From: Chloroflexota bacterium
GTDB taxonomy: Bacteria > Chloroflexota > Dehalococcoidia > Lucifugimonadales > JACPCK01
Length of the DNA: 39,057 nucleotides
Assembly: GCA_016179845.1 (NCBI GenBank)
Contig: JACPCK010000010.1
Location: forward strand, 1 to 39,057
Direction: 5' to 3'
This document shows positions 15,336 to 24,197 of this stretch, piece after piece. The notes beneath the pieces were generated by a model. It had not been told where the DNA came from and searched no databases. It saw only the letters and a program-made list of their open reading frames with translations. A program made the position numbers and the translations under genes. Positions within the stretch are counted from its first letter, which is position 1; the number at the start of each line of letters is the position of its first letter.

Positions 15336-18254
15336 ATGCCCCTGGAAAACATCGTAGTCAAGGGCGCCAGGGAGCACAACCTCAAGAACATCGACGTCGT
15401 CATACCCCGTAACAAGTTCGTCGTCCTCACCGGCGTCTCCGGCTCCGGCAAGTCCTCCTTGGCCTTCGACACCATCTATGCCGAGGGCCAGCGCCGCTAC
15501 GTGGAGTCCCTCTCCGCCTACGCCCGCCAGTTCCTGGGCCGCATGGAGAAGCCCGATGTGGACTACATCGAGGGCCTCTCTCCCGCCATATCTATCGACC
15601 AGAAGGGCGTGTCCCACAACCCCCGCTCCACCGTGGGCACCGTCACCGAGGTCTACGACTACCTGCGCCTCCTCTTCGCCCGCGTCGGCAAGCCCCACTG
15701 CCCCAAGTGTAGCCGCCCTGTCCAGAAGCAGACGGTCCAGCAGATGGTGGACGCCGTCTTTGCCCTTCCTGCCGACCGCCGCATCATGCTACTGGCCCCC
15801 AAGGTCCGACACCGCAAGGGAGAGCACAAGGAGATCTTCGAGGAAGCCCGCAAGGCCGGATTCAACAGGCTCCAGGTAGACAGCCGCGTCTACGAGATGG
15901 ACGAGGCCACCGGCCTCACCCTGGACAAGAACAAGTGGCACGACATCGATATAGTCGTTGACCGGCTGCTCACCGGCGAGGGCCTGGAGCACACCCGCGT
16001 GGCCGACTCAGTGGAGACTGCCCTCAAGCAGGGCGGAGGCGTCCTTGTTGTGCACGTGCTGGACGACAACAAGCCTAAAGGGCAAGACATCCTCTTCTCC
16101 GAGCACTTCTCCTGCGTCTACTGCGGGATCAGCCTGCCGGAGATCGAGCCCCGCAGCTTCTCCTTCAACTCCCCCTACGGCGCCTGCTCCGAGTGCACCG
16201 GCCTGGGCATCAAGCTGGAGATAGACCCGGACCTGGTGATCCCCAACAGGGAGATGAGTCTGGCCGAAGGGGCGGTGATCCCCTGGGTACGGGCCGGCTC
16301 GTCCAGTCCCTGGTACATGAGCCTCCTGGAGTCCCTGGCCCGCTCCCACGGCTTCTCCACTCGGGTGCCGGTCAAAGCCCTTCCCCAATCGGCTTTAGAG
16401 CTGGTCCTCTATGGCAACCGGGGTAGGGAGTTCGAGATGCGCCACCAGGCCCAGTCGGGCCGCCTCTTTACCTGGGAGACCACCTTCGAGGGTGTCATCC
16501 CCAACCTGCAGCGCCGCTACCGCGAGACCGAGTCCGACTACATACGCTCCGAGATCGAGCGGTACATGGCACGGCGGTCTTGCCCTAGCTGCCAGGGCAA
16601 GCGCCTCAAGCCCGAAGCCCTCGCCGTCAAGGTGTGCGGCGAGAGCATCATGAACGTCTGTGCTTTGACCATCGAGGGGGCCCTGGCCTGGGCACGCCAA
16701 ATCAGGGGCGAGGGCTCCTCCACCGATTCGCAACAAGCACAGCAGAATGGGGTTCTCTCTCCAAGAGACATGCTCATAGCCCGGCAGGTGTTCAAGGAGA
16801 TCGAGGGCCGCCTGAAGTTTCTCCTGGGCATCGGCCTGGAGTACCTTACCCTGGACCGGGCTGCCTACACCCTCAGCGGAGGCGAAGCCCAGCGCATAAG
16901 GCTGGCCACCCAGATAGGCTCTGGCCTCATGGGTGTCCTCTACGTGTGCGACGAGCCCTCCGTGGGTCTCCACGCCGCCGATGACTACCGCCTTATCGAG
17001 ACCCTTAAGCAGCTACGCGACCTGGGCAACACCATCATCGTGGTGGAGCACGACGAGGCCATCATCCGCTCCGCCGACTGGATCGTGGACCTGGGCCCCG
17101 GCGCTGGCGAGCACGGCGGCCGCGTAGTTGCGGCTGGCACCATCGAGGACATAAAGGCCTCCCCAGACTCCATCACCGGTGCTTACCTGGCAGGCCGGCG
17201 GCGGATACCCATGCCTGCCGCCCACAGGGATGGCAATGGCCTCAAGCTGACCGTCAAGGGGGCGCGAGAGAATAACCTGAAGAGCATCGACGTGGAGTTC
17301 CCCTTGGGCAAGCTCGTGTGCGTAACGGGGGTCTCCGGCTCCGGCAAGTCTACGCTGGTCTACGAGGTCCTCTACAAGAAGCTGGCCCAGCTCCTCTACG
17401 GGGCCAAGGACAAGCCCGGCGAGTGCGACGCCATCCTCGGACTGGAGCACGTCGACAAGGTCATCAACATAGACCAGTCGCCCATAGGGCGCACGCCCCG
17501 CAGCAACCCCGCAACATACACCGGGGCCTTTACGCCGATCCGCGACCTCTTCGCCACCCTGCCGGAGGCCCGCGCTCGAGGCTATAAGCCGGGGCGCTTC
17601 TCCTTCAACGTAAAGGGTGGCCGCTGCGAGGCCTGTGGCGGCGAGGGCTACATCGAGATCGAGATGCAGTTCTTGCCGGACGTCACTGTGCCCTGCGAGG
17701 TGTGCAAGGGCGCCCGCTACAATAGGGAGGCTCTGGATATCCTCTTCAAAGGCAAGAGCATCGCTGAGGTCCTGGACATGACGGTGGATGAGGCCCTGGA
17801 GCTGTTCTGGAACCTCCCCAAGATCAGGGCCAAGCTGGAGACCCTGCGGGACGTAGGCCTTGGCTACATACACCTGGGCCAGCCAGCCACCACCCTCTCC
17901 GGCGGCGAGGCCCAGCGGGTTAAGCTCTCCACGGAGCTTTCCCGCCGCGCCACGGGCCGCACCCTCTACATCCTGGATGAGCCTACCACCGGCCTCTCCC
18001 TGGAGGACTGCGTCGCCCTAATGCGCGTCCTGCATCGGCTGGTGGATGCTGGCAACACAGTCATCCTCATCGAGCACCACCTGGACTTCATCAAGAACGC
18101 CGACTGGGTCGTAGACCTGGGCCCCGGCCCTGGGGAGAAAGGCGGCTGGGTGGTGGCCATTGGTACCCCTGAGGAGGTGGTCCAGATGCCCCAGTCCATC
18201 ACCGGCCAGTACATGAAACGTGTGCTGGAAAGAGCGGCAGCGGTGAGCACATAG
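15336..18254 (+). CDS. uvrA: Excinuclease ABC subunit A
   Basis: The damage-recognition ATPase of nucleotide excision repair, 972 residues from ATG 15336 (GGAGG at 15322-15326; a TTG at 15312 is less likely). Both ABC modules are visible: Walker [11 protein letters not shown] near the N-terminus and [10 protein letters not shown] in the second half, and signatures [12 protein letters not shown] and [12 protein letters not shown]. The Zn modules are also present: CPKC, the CVYC...CSEC insertion-domain cysteines, CPSC, and CEAC...CEVC in the second half. UvrB-binding and DNA-binding regions look intact. It is a single-gene unit with its own promoter and terminator. Confidence 0.98.
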   Translation: MPLENIVVKGAREHNLKNIDVVIPRNKFVVLTGVSGSGKSSLAFDTIYAEGQRRYVESLSAYARQFLGRMEKPDVDYIEGLSPAISIDQKGVSHNPRSTVGTVTEVYDYLRLLFARVGKPHCPKCSRPVQKQTVQQMVDAVFALPADRRIMLLAPKVRHRKGEHKEIFEEARKAGFNRLQVDSRVYEMDEATGLTLDKNKWHDIDIVVDRLLTGEGLEHTRVADSVETALKQGGGVLVVHVLDDNKPKGQDILFSEHFSCVYCGISLPEIEPRSFSFNSPYGACSECTGLGIKLEIDPDLVIPNREMSLAEGAVIPWVRAGSSSPWYMSLLESLARSHGFSTRVPVKALPQSALELVLYGNRGREFEMRHQAQSGRLFTWETTFEGVIPNLQRRYRETESDYIRSEIERYMARRSCPSCQGKRLKPEALAVKVCGESIMNVCALTIEGALAWARQIRGEGSSTDSQQAQQNGVLSPRDMLIARQVFKEIEGRLKFLLGIGLEYLTLDRAAYTLSGGEAQRIRLATQIGSGLMGVLYVCDEPSVGLHAADDYRLIETLKQLRDLGNTIIVVEHDEAIIRSADWIVDLGPGAGEHGGRVVAAGTIEDIKASPDSITGAYLAGRRRIPMPAAHRDGNGLKLTVKGARENNLKSIDVEFPLGKLVCVTGVSGSGKSTLVYEVLYKKLAQLLYGAKDKPGECDAILGLEHVDKVINIDQSPIGRTPRSNPATYTGAFTPIRDLFATLPEARARGYKPGRFSFNVKGGRCEACGGEGYIEIEMQFLPDVTVPCEVCKGARYNREALDILFKGKSIAEVLDMTVDEALELFWNLPKIRAKLETLRDVGLGYIHLGQPATTLSGGEAQRVKLSTELSRRATGRTLYILDEPTTGLSLEDCVALMRVLHRLVDAGNTVILIEHHLDFIKNADWVVDLGPGPGEKGGWVVAIGTPEEVVQMPQSITGQYMKRVLERAAAVST

Positions 18255-18468
18255 GCGAAGCCGCACCGCTTTGTTTCGTCCTACCGTCGCAGATTGTTAT
18301 CTCCGTTTGCGATCACGGGGTGAATATGTATAATTTATCCACTTATTCAAGAATTACCCTGTCACCGGCTGGCTATCTTTACGCCTGGCGAGACTGACCC
18401 TGTCTCATATCATCCTCTTGCATCCCCCTGTCCCCCTTTCCTTCGCCAGGAAGGGGGCGTAAATTGTA

Positions 18469-18511
18469 TCTGGGGGGCACCCCTTCGGCTTCGCTCAGGG
18501 CAGGCCCCAGA
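18469..18511. repeat. REP-like intergenic repeat in the uvrA/subtilase gap
   Basis: The 313-nt gap between uvrA and the convergent subtilase gene contains no gene. It holds an element bounded by the inverted ends TCTGGGG (18469-18475) and CCCCAGA (18505-18511) with the core CTTCGGCTTCGCTCAGGGCA. This core resembles dispersed intergenic repeats found in many bacterial genomes. A further imperfect hairpin of C- and G-runs lies at about 18432-18457, and the patch near 18310-18350 is AT-rich. Confidence 0.5.
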
Positions 18512-18517
18512 CTCCCG

Positions 18518-18556
18518 GCAGAGTCCCGATGCATCGGGACTCTGCACTCTCCTTTT
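18518..18556 (+). terminator. Strong palindromic terminator after uvrA
   Basis: A perfect 28-bp palindrome (18518-18545) is followed 6 nt later by five T residues (18552-18556) on the + strand. It lies between uvrA and the convergent subtilase gene, so it can end uvrA transcription. On the minus strand it has no T-run. Confidence 0.65.
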
Positions 18557-18567
18557 TCAGCACCCTG

Positions 18568-20526
18568 TTAGGCGGGTCTCCTGCCCTGCTCAGGCCTGAG
18601 ACGCCACCAGGCCCAGAGTACGCCAGCAAGTAGCAGCCCCGCCATCGTCCCCAGCCCGGGCCCGCTCACCCCGGGAATAGGTGTCAGCTCGGGTGTAGCC
18701 GTAGCTGTTGGTGGCAGTGGCGTCGGCAGGGGGGTTGCTGTCGGCGGTAGCGGAGTTGGAACGGGAGTCGCCGTCGGTGGCACTGGGGTGGGTATGGGGG
18801 TAGGGGTCGGTGTGGGCTCGGCAGTTACCGCTCCCAGGGCCAGCCTGCCCGCGCCGAAGACGTTGTCTTTGCCAGCCGTGCCCAGGTCCACAGCCCTGCC
18901 TTCGAGAAAGGCCTGCACTTGGGCAGGTGTGAAGGATGGGTTTGCCTGGAGCACCAGGGCCGCGGCGCCTGCGGTGATTGGGGAAGAGAAGGACGTGCCA
19001 TTGAGAACTGCCGTGCCCCCGCTGTTGTCCGTCGCTACGGTGACACCCGAGGGCCCCACCAGGTCCGGCTTTATCCGCCCGTCGATGGTGGGCCCCTGGC
19101 TGCTGTAGGAGGCGATCGTATTCGGGGTGCTCCACGTCACCGCCCCTACTGCCACGGCGGCGGGAGCGTCCGCCGGCGTGGTCACGCTTCCAGCAGCTAC
19201 CGGATGCTGGAATGCAAAACCCGCTGCAACAGCCCAAATATCAAAGGTAAAGTTGGTAGCTACAGCGCTGTAACGCCTTACTAAAGCAGATGCAGTGAGA
19301 GTGGTGTTTGTGCTTGAGTTAATGACGGTTAATTCGTCAACCGGCTTCTGGCCAGATGTCCCATTTTGGGTATCTATTGAACAGAACAATTGGTTGGTTT
19401 CAAAAATAAACATACAAACATCGTAGTCATTGGTCGGAGCAGTGGGCGAGTCATTCCATCTCAAGACAAAGGTGAGATTGCCTGGTGGAAACAAGATGTT
19501 ATTAGTCTCATCGGTACCGGAGAACTCTAGAAAATTATCCCCGTCGGCGTCGGCCCAGGTCCCCCGCCAGTGCGTCTCGGCGTCGTTGCCCGATGCGTTG
19601 AACCAGGTTACTCCGGCGTTGCGGGCCGCCTGCACCTTCTGGCCCAGGGGGTCGCTGCCGTCTCCCGCTAGCCCGTACCAGGCAACTGAGTGGTTGATGA
19701 TCCTGACGCCCTGGGAGATGAGCCAGTCCACCGCGCTGAGGAACCCCGTTACGGTGTCTGGGTTCACAAAGTAGAGCTGGGCCCCCGGCGCCACGTCATG
19801 GAGGACCTGGGCAACCTGCGCTCCGTGGCCGGTCTCTCCGTCTAGGCCCAGGTCGAGGTCTGAGAAGAAACTACCGTTGACGGTCACGCCAGCAGGCAGC
19901 TCAGTGCCCAGGAACTGCTGGTATCCCTGGAACCCCAGGTCCACGATGCCGACCTTTATGCCTGCGCCGGTGAAACCGGCATCGCGCCAGGCGGAGGCGT
20001 TAATCAGGGCGACCCCCTCGTTGACGATCGTCTCAGGCCTGACGATGGGAGGCGCATGAACATACCGAACTGGAGAGGCTTCGGCAAGAGTGAGGAGGGC
20101 TGACGCCGGCACCCACAGCGCGAAGAGATTGGCGTTGATGTGGGACTGGACAATCTGGGCACCGGCAGCTACAGCCGCGGCCTGGGCCGCAGCCCACTGT
20201 CCTTGTTCGGCCGAGACCTCCACGAGCACGTTCTTGCCCTTGACTTTAACCCATGGATCTAGAACCGAGATGAACTGACTGTTACCCGCACTGGCCGGGC
20301 TAACTTTTTGGGCATCGGGTGCGTTTTGGGGGTAACCCGCGGGCTGCCACTGGGGCACCAGGGGCCAAAGCCGGCGGTCCAGCTTCTCATAGGCTGGCGT
20401 GTGGGACGTAGCGGAAACAGGCCTGCTGCGACCGTAGTAGGCGGTTATAGGGATAAGGGATAGCAGCAGGAGCCCTGCGAGAAGGTAGGACACTGGGAAA
20501 CGGGACCGAGGCCGTTTGTTGCCCAT
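18568..20526 (-). CDS. Cell-surface S8 (subtilisin-type) peptidase
   Basis: A secreted serine peptidase of about 652 residues from ATG 20526; a GTG at 20562 would add 12 residues but has no spaced SD. An N-terminal signal/anchor helix (about 13-31) precedes a prodomain-like region. The catalytic residues are D196 (VGIVDLGFQG), H234 (ETGHGAQVA), oxyanion Asn314 (NASGND) and S512 (NGTSFSSP). Between Asn and Ser lies an insert (about 325-450) rich in Asn/Thr that looks like a beta-sandwich and is encoded by a visibly AT-richer patch (about 19200-19560). A Pro/Thr-repeat stalk (about 580-625) and a C-terminal hydrophobic helix followed by Arg-rich residues suggest anchoring at the cell surface. 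No LPXTG motif is present. Confidence 0.93.
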   Translation of the reverse strand: MGNKRPRSRFPVSYLLAGLLLLSLIPITAYYGRSRPVSATSHTPAYEKLDRRLWPLVPQWQPAGYPQNAPDAQKVSPASAGNSQFISVLDPWVKVKGKNVLVEVSAEQGQWAAAQAAAVAAGAQIVQSHINANLFALWVPASALLTLAEASPVRYVHAPPIVRPETIVNEGVALINASAWRDAGFTGAGIKVGIVDLGFQGYQQFLGTELPAGVTVNGSFFSDLDLGLDGETGHGAQVAQVLHDVAPGAQLYFVNPDTVTGFLSAVDWLISQGVRIINHSVAWYGLAGDGSDPLGQKVQAARNAGVTWFNASGNDAETHWRGTWADADGDNFLEFSGTDETNNILFPPGNLTFVLRWNDSPTAPTNDYDVCMFIFETNQLFCSIDTQNGTSGQKPVDELTVINSSTNTTLTASALVRRYSAVATNFTFDIWAVAAGFAFQHPVAAGSVTTPADAPAAVAVGAVTWSTPNTIASYSSQGPTIDGRIKPDLVGPSGVTVATDNSGGTAVLNGTSFSSPITAGAAALVLQANPSFTPAQVQAFLEGRAVDLGTAGKDNVFGAGRLALGAVTAEPTPTPTPIPTPVPPTATPVPTPLPPTATPLPTPLPPTATATPELTPIPGVSGPGLGTMAGLLLAGVLWAWWRLRPEQGRRPA

Positions 20527-21241
20527 GAGGGCTCTGGCCCCCCTTTCTAAACTTGTCCCCACCTCCCCCTAGTGTGGTGTCTCCGAATTTCACCTCCAAT
20601 GTCATTGCGAGGCCCGACGAAGGAGGGCCGTGGCAATCTGGCGGCGGGGTCTGTCCCACCGCCAGATTGCTTCGTCGGCTGCCGCCTCCTTTCAGAAGCC
20701 CGGCGACTATCCTGGGGGCTACCAGGTCTACCTTGGCGACCGCCTGCTGTGGTGTGAGGGCTGCAATCTGGCCCGGGAAGGTGACGGGCCTGTAGGCAGG
20801 CATGCCGCTGAGCTGGGCCTGGGCCTCCACGATGCCACGGAAGGACTCCGGGCAGAAGAAGACGGTGGGTATCCCCCGCTTCTCCAGGGTCACCGCGTCG
20901 CGCGAACCGCGCCACGAGCAGGTCCCTCAGTCGCCCTCCAGGATCACTACTCCCTCAGCCTGGGCGGCGAGAGACTCCAGCATCTCCTGGGGCATGTCCT
21001 TGGCGGACTCCTGCTTTCTGATGGGGATTACCCGCCCCACCCCCTCGCGCAGCAGGACCTCGCCCATGTGCCGAGTAACAAGGTCGCCGTTGGACCTGTC
21101 CGGGTCGCGGAAGGCATTCACCACTGCGATGGTGGTCCCCTTCAGGCTCTTCAGCCTGGGGGCAAGGGAGCTCTGCTTCACCTCCTGCTCTCCCTTGGGG
21201 TTCAGCAACAGGACCTCCTGCCCCACTCTTGTATCAACCAT
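20387..21241 (-). CDS. UGSC-family selenoprotein, UGA (20929-20927) read as selenocysteine
   Basis: ATG 21241 has AAGGAGG just upstream. The frame runs 104 codons to a single TGA and then continues open in the same frame with clearly homologous sequence. The join reads VVILEGD-U-GTC-SWRGSRDAVTLEKRGIPTV, the redox motif of the UGSC (seleno)protein family (U-G-S/T-C followed by ...LEKRGIPTV). Sec is residue 105 and the resolving Cys is 108. The conserved domain ends near LVAPRIVAGLL (about residue 190). The remaining roughly 90 residues are repeat-derived read-through overlapping the subtilase gene. A hairpin suited to be a bacterial SECIS follows the UGA. Its function is probably a thiol/selenol redox or lyase activity; the family's reaction is not known to me. 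Confidence 0.8.
20605..20678. repeat. REP-like palindromic element overlapping the selenoprotein 3' end
   Basis: Two nested inverted repeats are exact: CCGACGAAG/CTTCGTCGG (20614-20622 with 20670-20678) and GCAATCTGGCGG/CCGCCAGATTGC (20633-20644 with 20659-20670). The left edge ATTGCGAGG and the arm sequence match the style of the widely dispersed 'ATTGCGAG...GAAGCAATCTGG' intergenic repeats of many bacteria. It lies exactly where the conserved part of the UGSC reading frame ends. Confidence 0.7.
20896..20916 (-). promoter_or_regulatory. Candidate bacterial SECIS hairpin
   Basis: Counting from the base after UGA, nt 11-13 pair with 29-31, 14 and 28 form a G-G mismatch, and 15-19 (GCGCG) pair with 23-27 (CGCGC). 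The apical loop is GUU at nt 20-22. The loop G/U and its distance from the UGA fit the known bacterial SECIS layout (apical G about 16-37 nt downstream). The fold was worked out by eye. Confidence 0.6.
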
Positions 21242-21252
21242 GTCGCCTCCTT

Positions 21253-22311
21253 CTATGCCTCCGGAATGACTCTCGTGGTTGCAGGCATACCGAAACACAA
21301 GATGATGGACGAGTAGCCGCCTACCTCTCCTCCCGCCACCATGACCAGGACATCCTGGGGACGCAGCACTACCGGCACCATGGTGCTGTCGTCCTCTGTG
21401 TCTATCCACTTGGGCCAGTACAGGACACCGCCAATCTTGTAGTAGCCGCCCTGCCTGAGCTTGCCCAGGGGCTTCCGGGCCTTTTCCCATAGATAGTACT
21501 TCACGTCCTCCTTGGACCAGCCGTCGTTAGCTATCACTCTTGCGTGGGTGGGGCTGAGGACTACCAGCGCCTCCCCGCCCCGGTACATGTTGTATGTGCC
21601 CTTGATGGCCATGGTGTCGGCCAATGTATCTAAGACACCCTTGGCTGTTGTGCTGGCCATGTCCACAACGTGGTGTGGCCCGTGGGCTCCTACAACGGTT
21701 ACCGTGCTCTCCTGGGCTCCGAACCCGCGCTCCACATGGAAGGGGGGCCACGGGCTGGCCTCCTCAAACTCCGCTATGCAGTAGGTATATTTGCCGGGAT
21801 GGGTATGGGTGGCCATGTCAAAGCGGCCGGGCTCCCCCGCCGAGACGTTTCGCATCAGGAGGGCGATGGCCCTTCCCACAGTGGCGTTGGCCCGCCACCC
21901 TGGGCCGAAGGTGTTCACACCCCCGTTGAAGCTGAGCCTTTTGATAACGGGCCCGTTGATGATAAGGAGAGGGGTATCGCCGTGGATGGTCGTTAGGAGG
22001 CCTCCAAGGGATCCCTCCCGGTCCGCCATGCACTGGACCGCCGTTAGCACGACGGGGAAATAATCGGGGCGGCAGCCGGCCAGGACGGCGTTGATCGCCA
22101 CCTTCTCTACCGTCACCTCCGCTCCCACCGGAAGGAAGACTCCCAGGACCTCATGGGGGTCTCTCTGCACCGTTGAGAGCATGGCCTCGACGCGCTCGGG
22201 CGTCGGCGGTACTACCGGAAGCCCATCGCTCCAGCCCTGCTCGTAGCAGAACTCCACCGGGTCGACGTCCGGGCTCAACCGAACACCTGAGGCCGCCTTT
22301 CCTTTTCCCAT
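21253..22311 (-). CDS. Conserved UGSC-partner protein ('WSDGLPVVPPT' family), function unknown
   Basis: A soluble protein of about 352 residues. ATG 22311 has GGAGG 5 nt upstream; a TTG at 22323 is less likely. The family-style N-terminus is VEFCYEQGWSDGLPVVPPTPERVEAML. Further conserved-looking blocks are INAVLAGCRPDYFPVVLTAV, INGPVIKRLSFNGGVNTFGPG, RANATVGRAIALLMRN and HPGKYTYCIAEFEEASPWPP. I recognise this as a conserved environmental-bacterial family without a known reaction. It lies 11 nt upstream of the selenoprotein gene on the same strand, so the two are almost certainly co-translated and may form one enzyme, with the Cys in AGCRP a candidate functional residue. Confidence 0.75.
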   Translation of the reverse strand: MGKGKAASGVRLSPDVDPVEFCYEQGWSDGLPVVPPTPERVEAMLSTVQRDPHEVLGVFLPVGAEVTVEKVAINAVLAGCRPDYFPVVLTAVQCMADREGSLGGLLTTIHGDTPLLIINGPVIKRLSFNGGVNTFGPGWRANATVGRAIALLMRNVSAGEPGRFDMATHTHPGKYTYCIAEFEEASPWPPFHVERGFGAQESTVTVVGAHGPHHVVDMASTTAKGVLDTLADTMAIKGTYNMYRGGEALVVLSPTHARVIANDGWSKEDVKYYLWEKARKPLGKLRQGGYYKIGGVLYWPKWIDTEDDSTMVPVVLRPQDVLVMVAGGEVGGYSSIILCFGMPATTRVIPEA

Positions 22312-22375
22312 CCCTGCCTCCAATGACTGGTAAGTAAACGCCAGCTAAGTGCCGCTCCTATTTCTTCGGCCCATT

Positions 22376-22795
22376 CTACTCCACTGTGGGGGCCTGAAGG
22401 AGCAAACGGAAGAGCATAAACAGCGCCAGGCCCAGGGCTGCCAGCACCGCCCCAATGACCGAGGCTACCACAAGGGCCTGCGATGAGACAAGAAAGGTGT
22501 TCCCGCGGCGGCCCATGGGTGGGAGGGCCAGGGGAAAGACGCTGGAGCCCCAGGCCACTAGGGAGGCCCTCATGGCCGTATCGGCGGGGATGCTCATCGC
22601 CATGAGCCGGCCATAGGCGGCCATGCCCAGAGTGATGGCGGCGAAGGCCGCTCCACGCCCGATGACCTCGTCCTTGAGCGAGATGCGCCGCACTCCCTCC
22701 CCCGGCAAGGCCGACAGCCTGTCGCGGGACACAAAAAGCGCCACCGCCCCCAGCAGACCCCAGAGGACGAGGAGCAATACAACCGCTGCACTCAT
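22376..22795 (-). CDS. Small membrane protein, unknown
   Basis: 139 residues with at least three hydrophobic segments: an N-terminal helix (VVLLLVLWGLLGAVALFVS), a middle segment (AAFAAITLGMAAYGRLMAM) and a C-terminal helix (VVASVIGAVLAALGLALFML). No motif identifies a function. It sits between a TatD-type hydrolase and the UGSC pair on the same strand, 24 nt after the former's coding end and about 65 nt before the latter, so it is plausibly in the same transcript. GC content and codon use look like those of its neighbours. Confidence 0.65.
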   Translation of the reverse strand: MSAAVVLLLVLWGLLGAVALFVSRDRLSALPGEGVRRISLKDEVIGRGAAFAAITLGMAAYGRLMAMSIPADTAMRASLVAWGSSVFPLALPPMGRRGNTFLVSSQALVVASVIGAVLAALGLALFMLFRLLLQAPTVE

Positions 22796-22819
22796 GGGAC
22801 GCGGGGCTCGCAGGCGTTT

Positions 22820-23638
22820 CTAGGCTGGCAGCTTAGCCAGACCGAAAAGGCGCTTGGCGTTGAGAGTTGTGACAGCCTCCACGGTCTCCACGGGCAGACC
22901 TTTAAGCTCGGCCAGCTTGTCGCATATGTAGCGGAGGAAGTGAGGCTCCGACTTCGTGTCCAAGTCGTAGGGGTAAGGTTCCTTGCTGTCGCCCACGCGG
23001 ATCAGCTTGGCCCCTGGGGCGTCGCTGTCCATCACCATTTGCCCAATGGATATGTCCCGGTACACTCCTCTTAGCCGATCGTCCAATGGATGATGGATGC
23101 GGACGCAAACAGAGATGTAGAATCCCAGGTCCAGGAACTGTCGGGCCAGCTCCAGATTGCCCCCGAAGTTGTGTATCATGCCACCCACTTCGTAGGCCTT
23201 CTCTTCACGGAGGACGGTGATCATGTCCTTGACGCTAAGACGGTCCGTGTGCATGTTGAGGGGCAGGTTGGACTCCCTGGCCAGGCGGATCATGTCGCGG
23301 AAAAGCTTGCGCTGGTTCTCCCCCCGCTGGGGGGTGGCATTCTCGTAGTCCAGCCCGCATTCACCCACGCACACGATCTTCTTGCTTTCCTTGATGTGCC
23401 TTTTGAAGATAGGCAGATCCCTAGCAGCATCGTACTTCTCGACGGAGTTGGGATGGCAGGCGACTCCGGAATAAAAGTCGCGCTGAGACTCGGCGAATCT
23501 CACTGCCCTCTCGGCATTCTCGCCGTTAGAGGCCATCTCTACGAAGACCTTGGTCCCCAGCCTCCTGGCATGATCTATCTGTTTCTCCCGTTCGCCGGGT
23601 GGGAAGGAACTCAGGTGGACGTGGGTATCAAACAGCAT
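22820..23638 (-). CDS. TatD-family metal-dependent hydrolase
   Basis: 272 residues with an amidohydrolase-like TIM barrel. The metal ligands are visible: H6 and H8 (DTHVHL), Glu in GECGLDY, His in LNMHTDR, His in MIHNFGGN and Asp near MVMDSDAP. Spacing and motifs are diverged from classical TatD (for example HNFGG instead of HCFSG), so it may act on a different phosphoester or amide rather than DNA. The SD (GAGGAGGAAG) is strong. The gene follows the methylmalonyl-CoA genes on the same strand after about 100 nt, with no evident metabolic link. Confidence 0.82.
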   Translation of the reverse strand: MLFDTHVHLSSFPPGEREKQIDHARRLGTKVFVEMASNGENAERAVRFAESQRDFYSGVACHPNSVEKYDAARDLPIFKRHIKESKKIVCVGECGLDYENATPQRGENQRKLFRDMIRLARESNLPLNMHTDRLSVKDMITVLREEKAYEVGGMIHNFGGNLELARQFLDLGFYISVCVRIHHPLDDRLRGVYRDISIGQMVMDSDAPGAKLIRVGDSKEPYPYDLDTKSEPHFLRYICDKLAELKGLPVETVEAVTTLNAKRLFGLAKLPA

Positions 23639-23740
23639 GACTTCCTCCTCTTTCAGTGTCGCTGAGATTATACCATTCTTGCCCGTCGCACTTGCGTTTC
23701 ACACCCGCCGTGCGTGCTGGTCTGATCATAAGTATTCGAG

Positions 23741-24145
23741 TCACCCTTGGGACTTGACGGCTCGTCGGATGAACTCCACTATCTCCCTGGTGCTGGTCCC
23801 GGGGCCGAACACCTCGGTCACACCCATCTCCTTTAGCAGTGGCCGGTCCTCCTCCGGGATAATGCCGCCCACCAGGACCAGGACGTCCTCCATGCCCTTC
23901 TCCTTAAGCCCTTGAAGGATGGGAGGCACAAGCTCCATGTGGGCCCCGGAGAGGATGCTGAGACCTATGGCCTTTACGTCCTCCTGGGCCGCTGCCTCCA
24001 CGATCATCTCGGGCGTCTGGCGGATGCCGGTGTAGATCACCTCCATGCCGGCGTCTCGCAGGGCACGGGCTACCACTTTTGCCCCGCGGTCGTGGCCGTC
24101 CAGGCCGGGCTTGGCCACCAGGACCCTAATCTTTGGCTCCTGCAA
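23741..24145 (-). CDS. Methylmalonyl-CoA mutase B12-binding subunit
   Basis: 134 residues that form the cobalamin-binding domain of an archaeal/Chloroflexota-style split methylmalonyl-CoA mutase (or related acyl-CoA mutase). The B12 motif DGHDRGAK supplies the Co-ligating His. SILSGAH and [10 protein letters not shown] complete the pattern. The likely start is TTG 24145, the only reasonable start in the frame. It works with the catalytic subunit encoded at 27337-28879, which is damaged here, in interconverting succinyl- and methylmalonyl-CoA. Confidence 0.93.
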   Translation of the reverse strand: MQEPKIRVLVAKPGLDGHDRGAKVVARALRDAGMEVIYTGIRQTPEMIVEAAAQEDVKAIGLSILSGAHMELVPPILQGLKEKGMEDVLVLVGGIIPEEDRPLLKEMGVTEVFGPGTSTREIVEFIRRAVKSQG

Positions 24146-24197
24146 GGCTCCGCACCCCCTTCCTGCAACATGATTGAGAAGGGAAAAGGCCCTCCCG

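Noticed and set aside
18568-18700. LPXTG sortase signal at the subtilase C-terminus
   Set aside because: There is a stalk, hydrophobic helix and basic tail, but no LPXTG-like motif before the helix.
21242-21490. N-terminal extension of the UGSC frame
   Set aside because: It is shadow of the partner gene; ATG 21241 has a strong SD and begins the family-like sequence.
22820-23638. TatD-type protein as an inactive homologue
   Set aside because: Although the motifs are diverged, the expected metal-ligand His, Glu and Asp residues are all visible.
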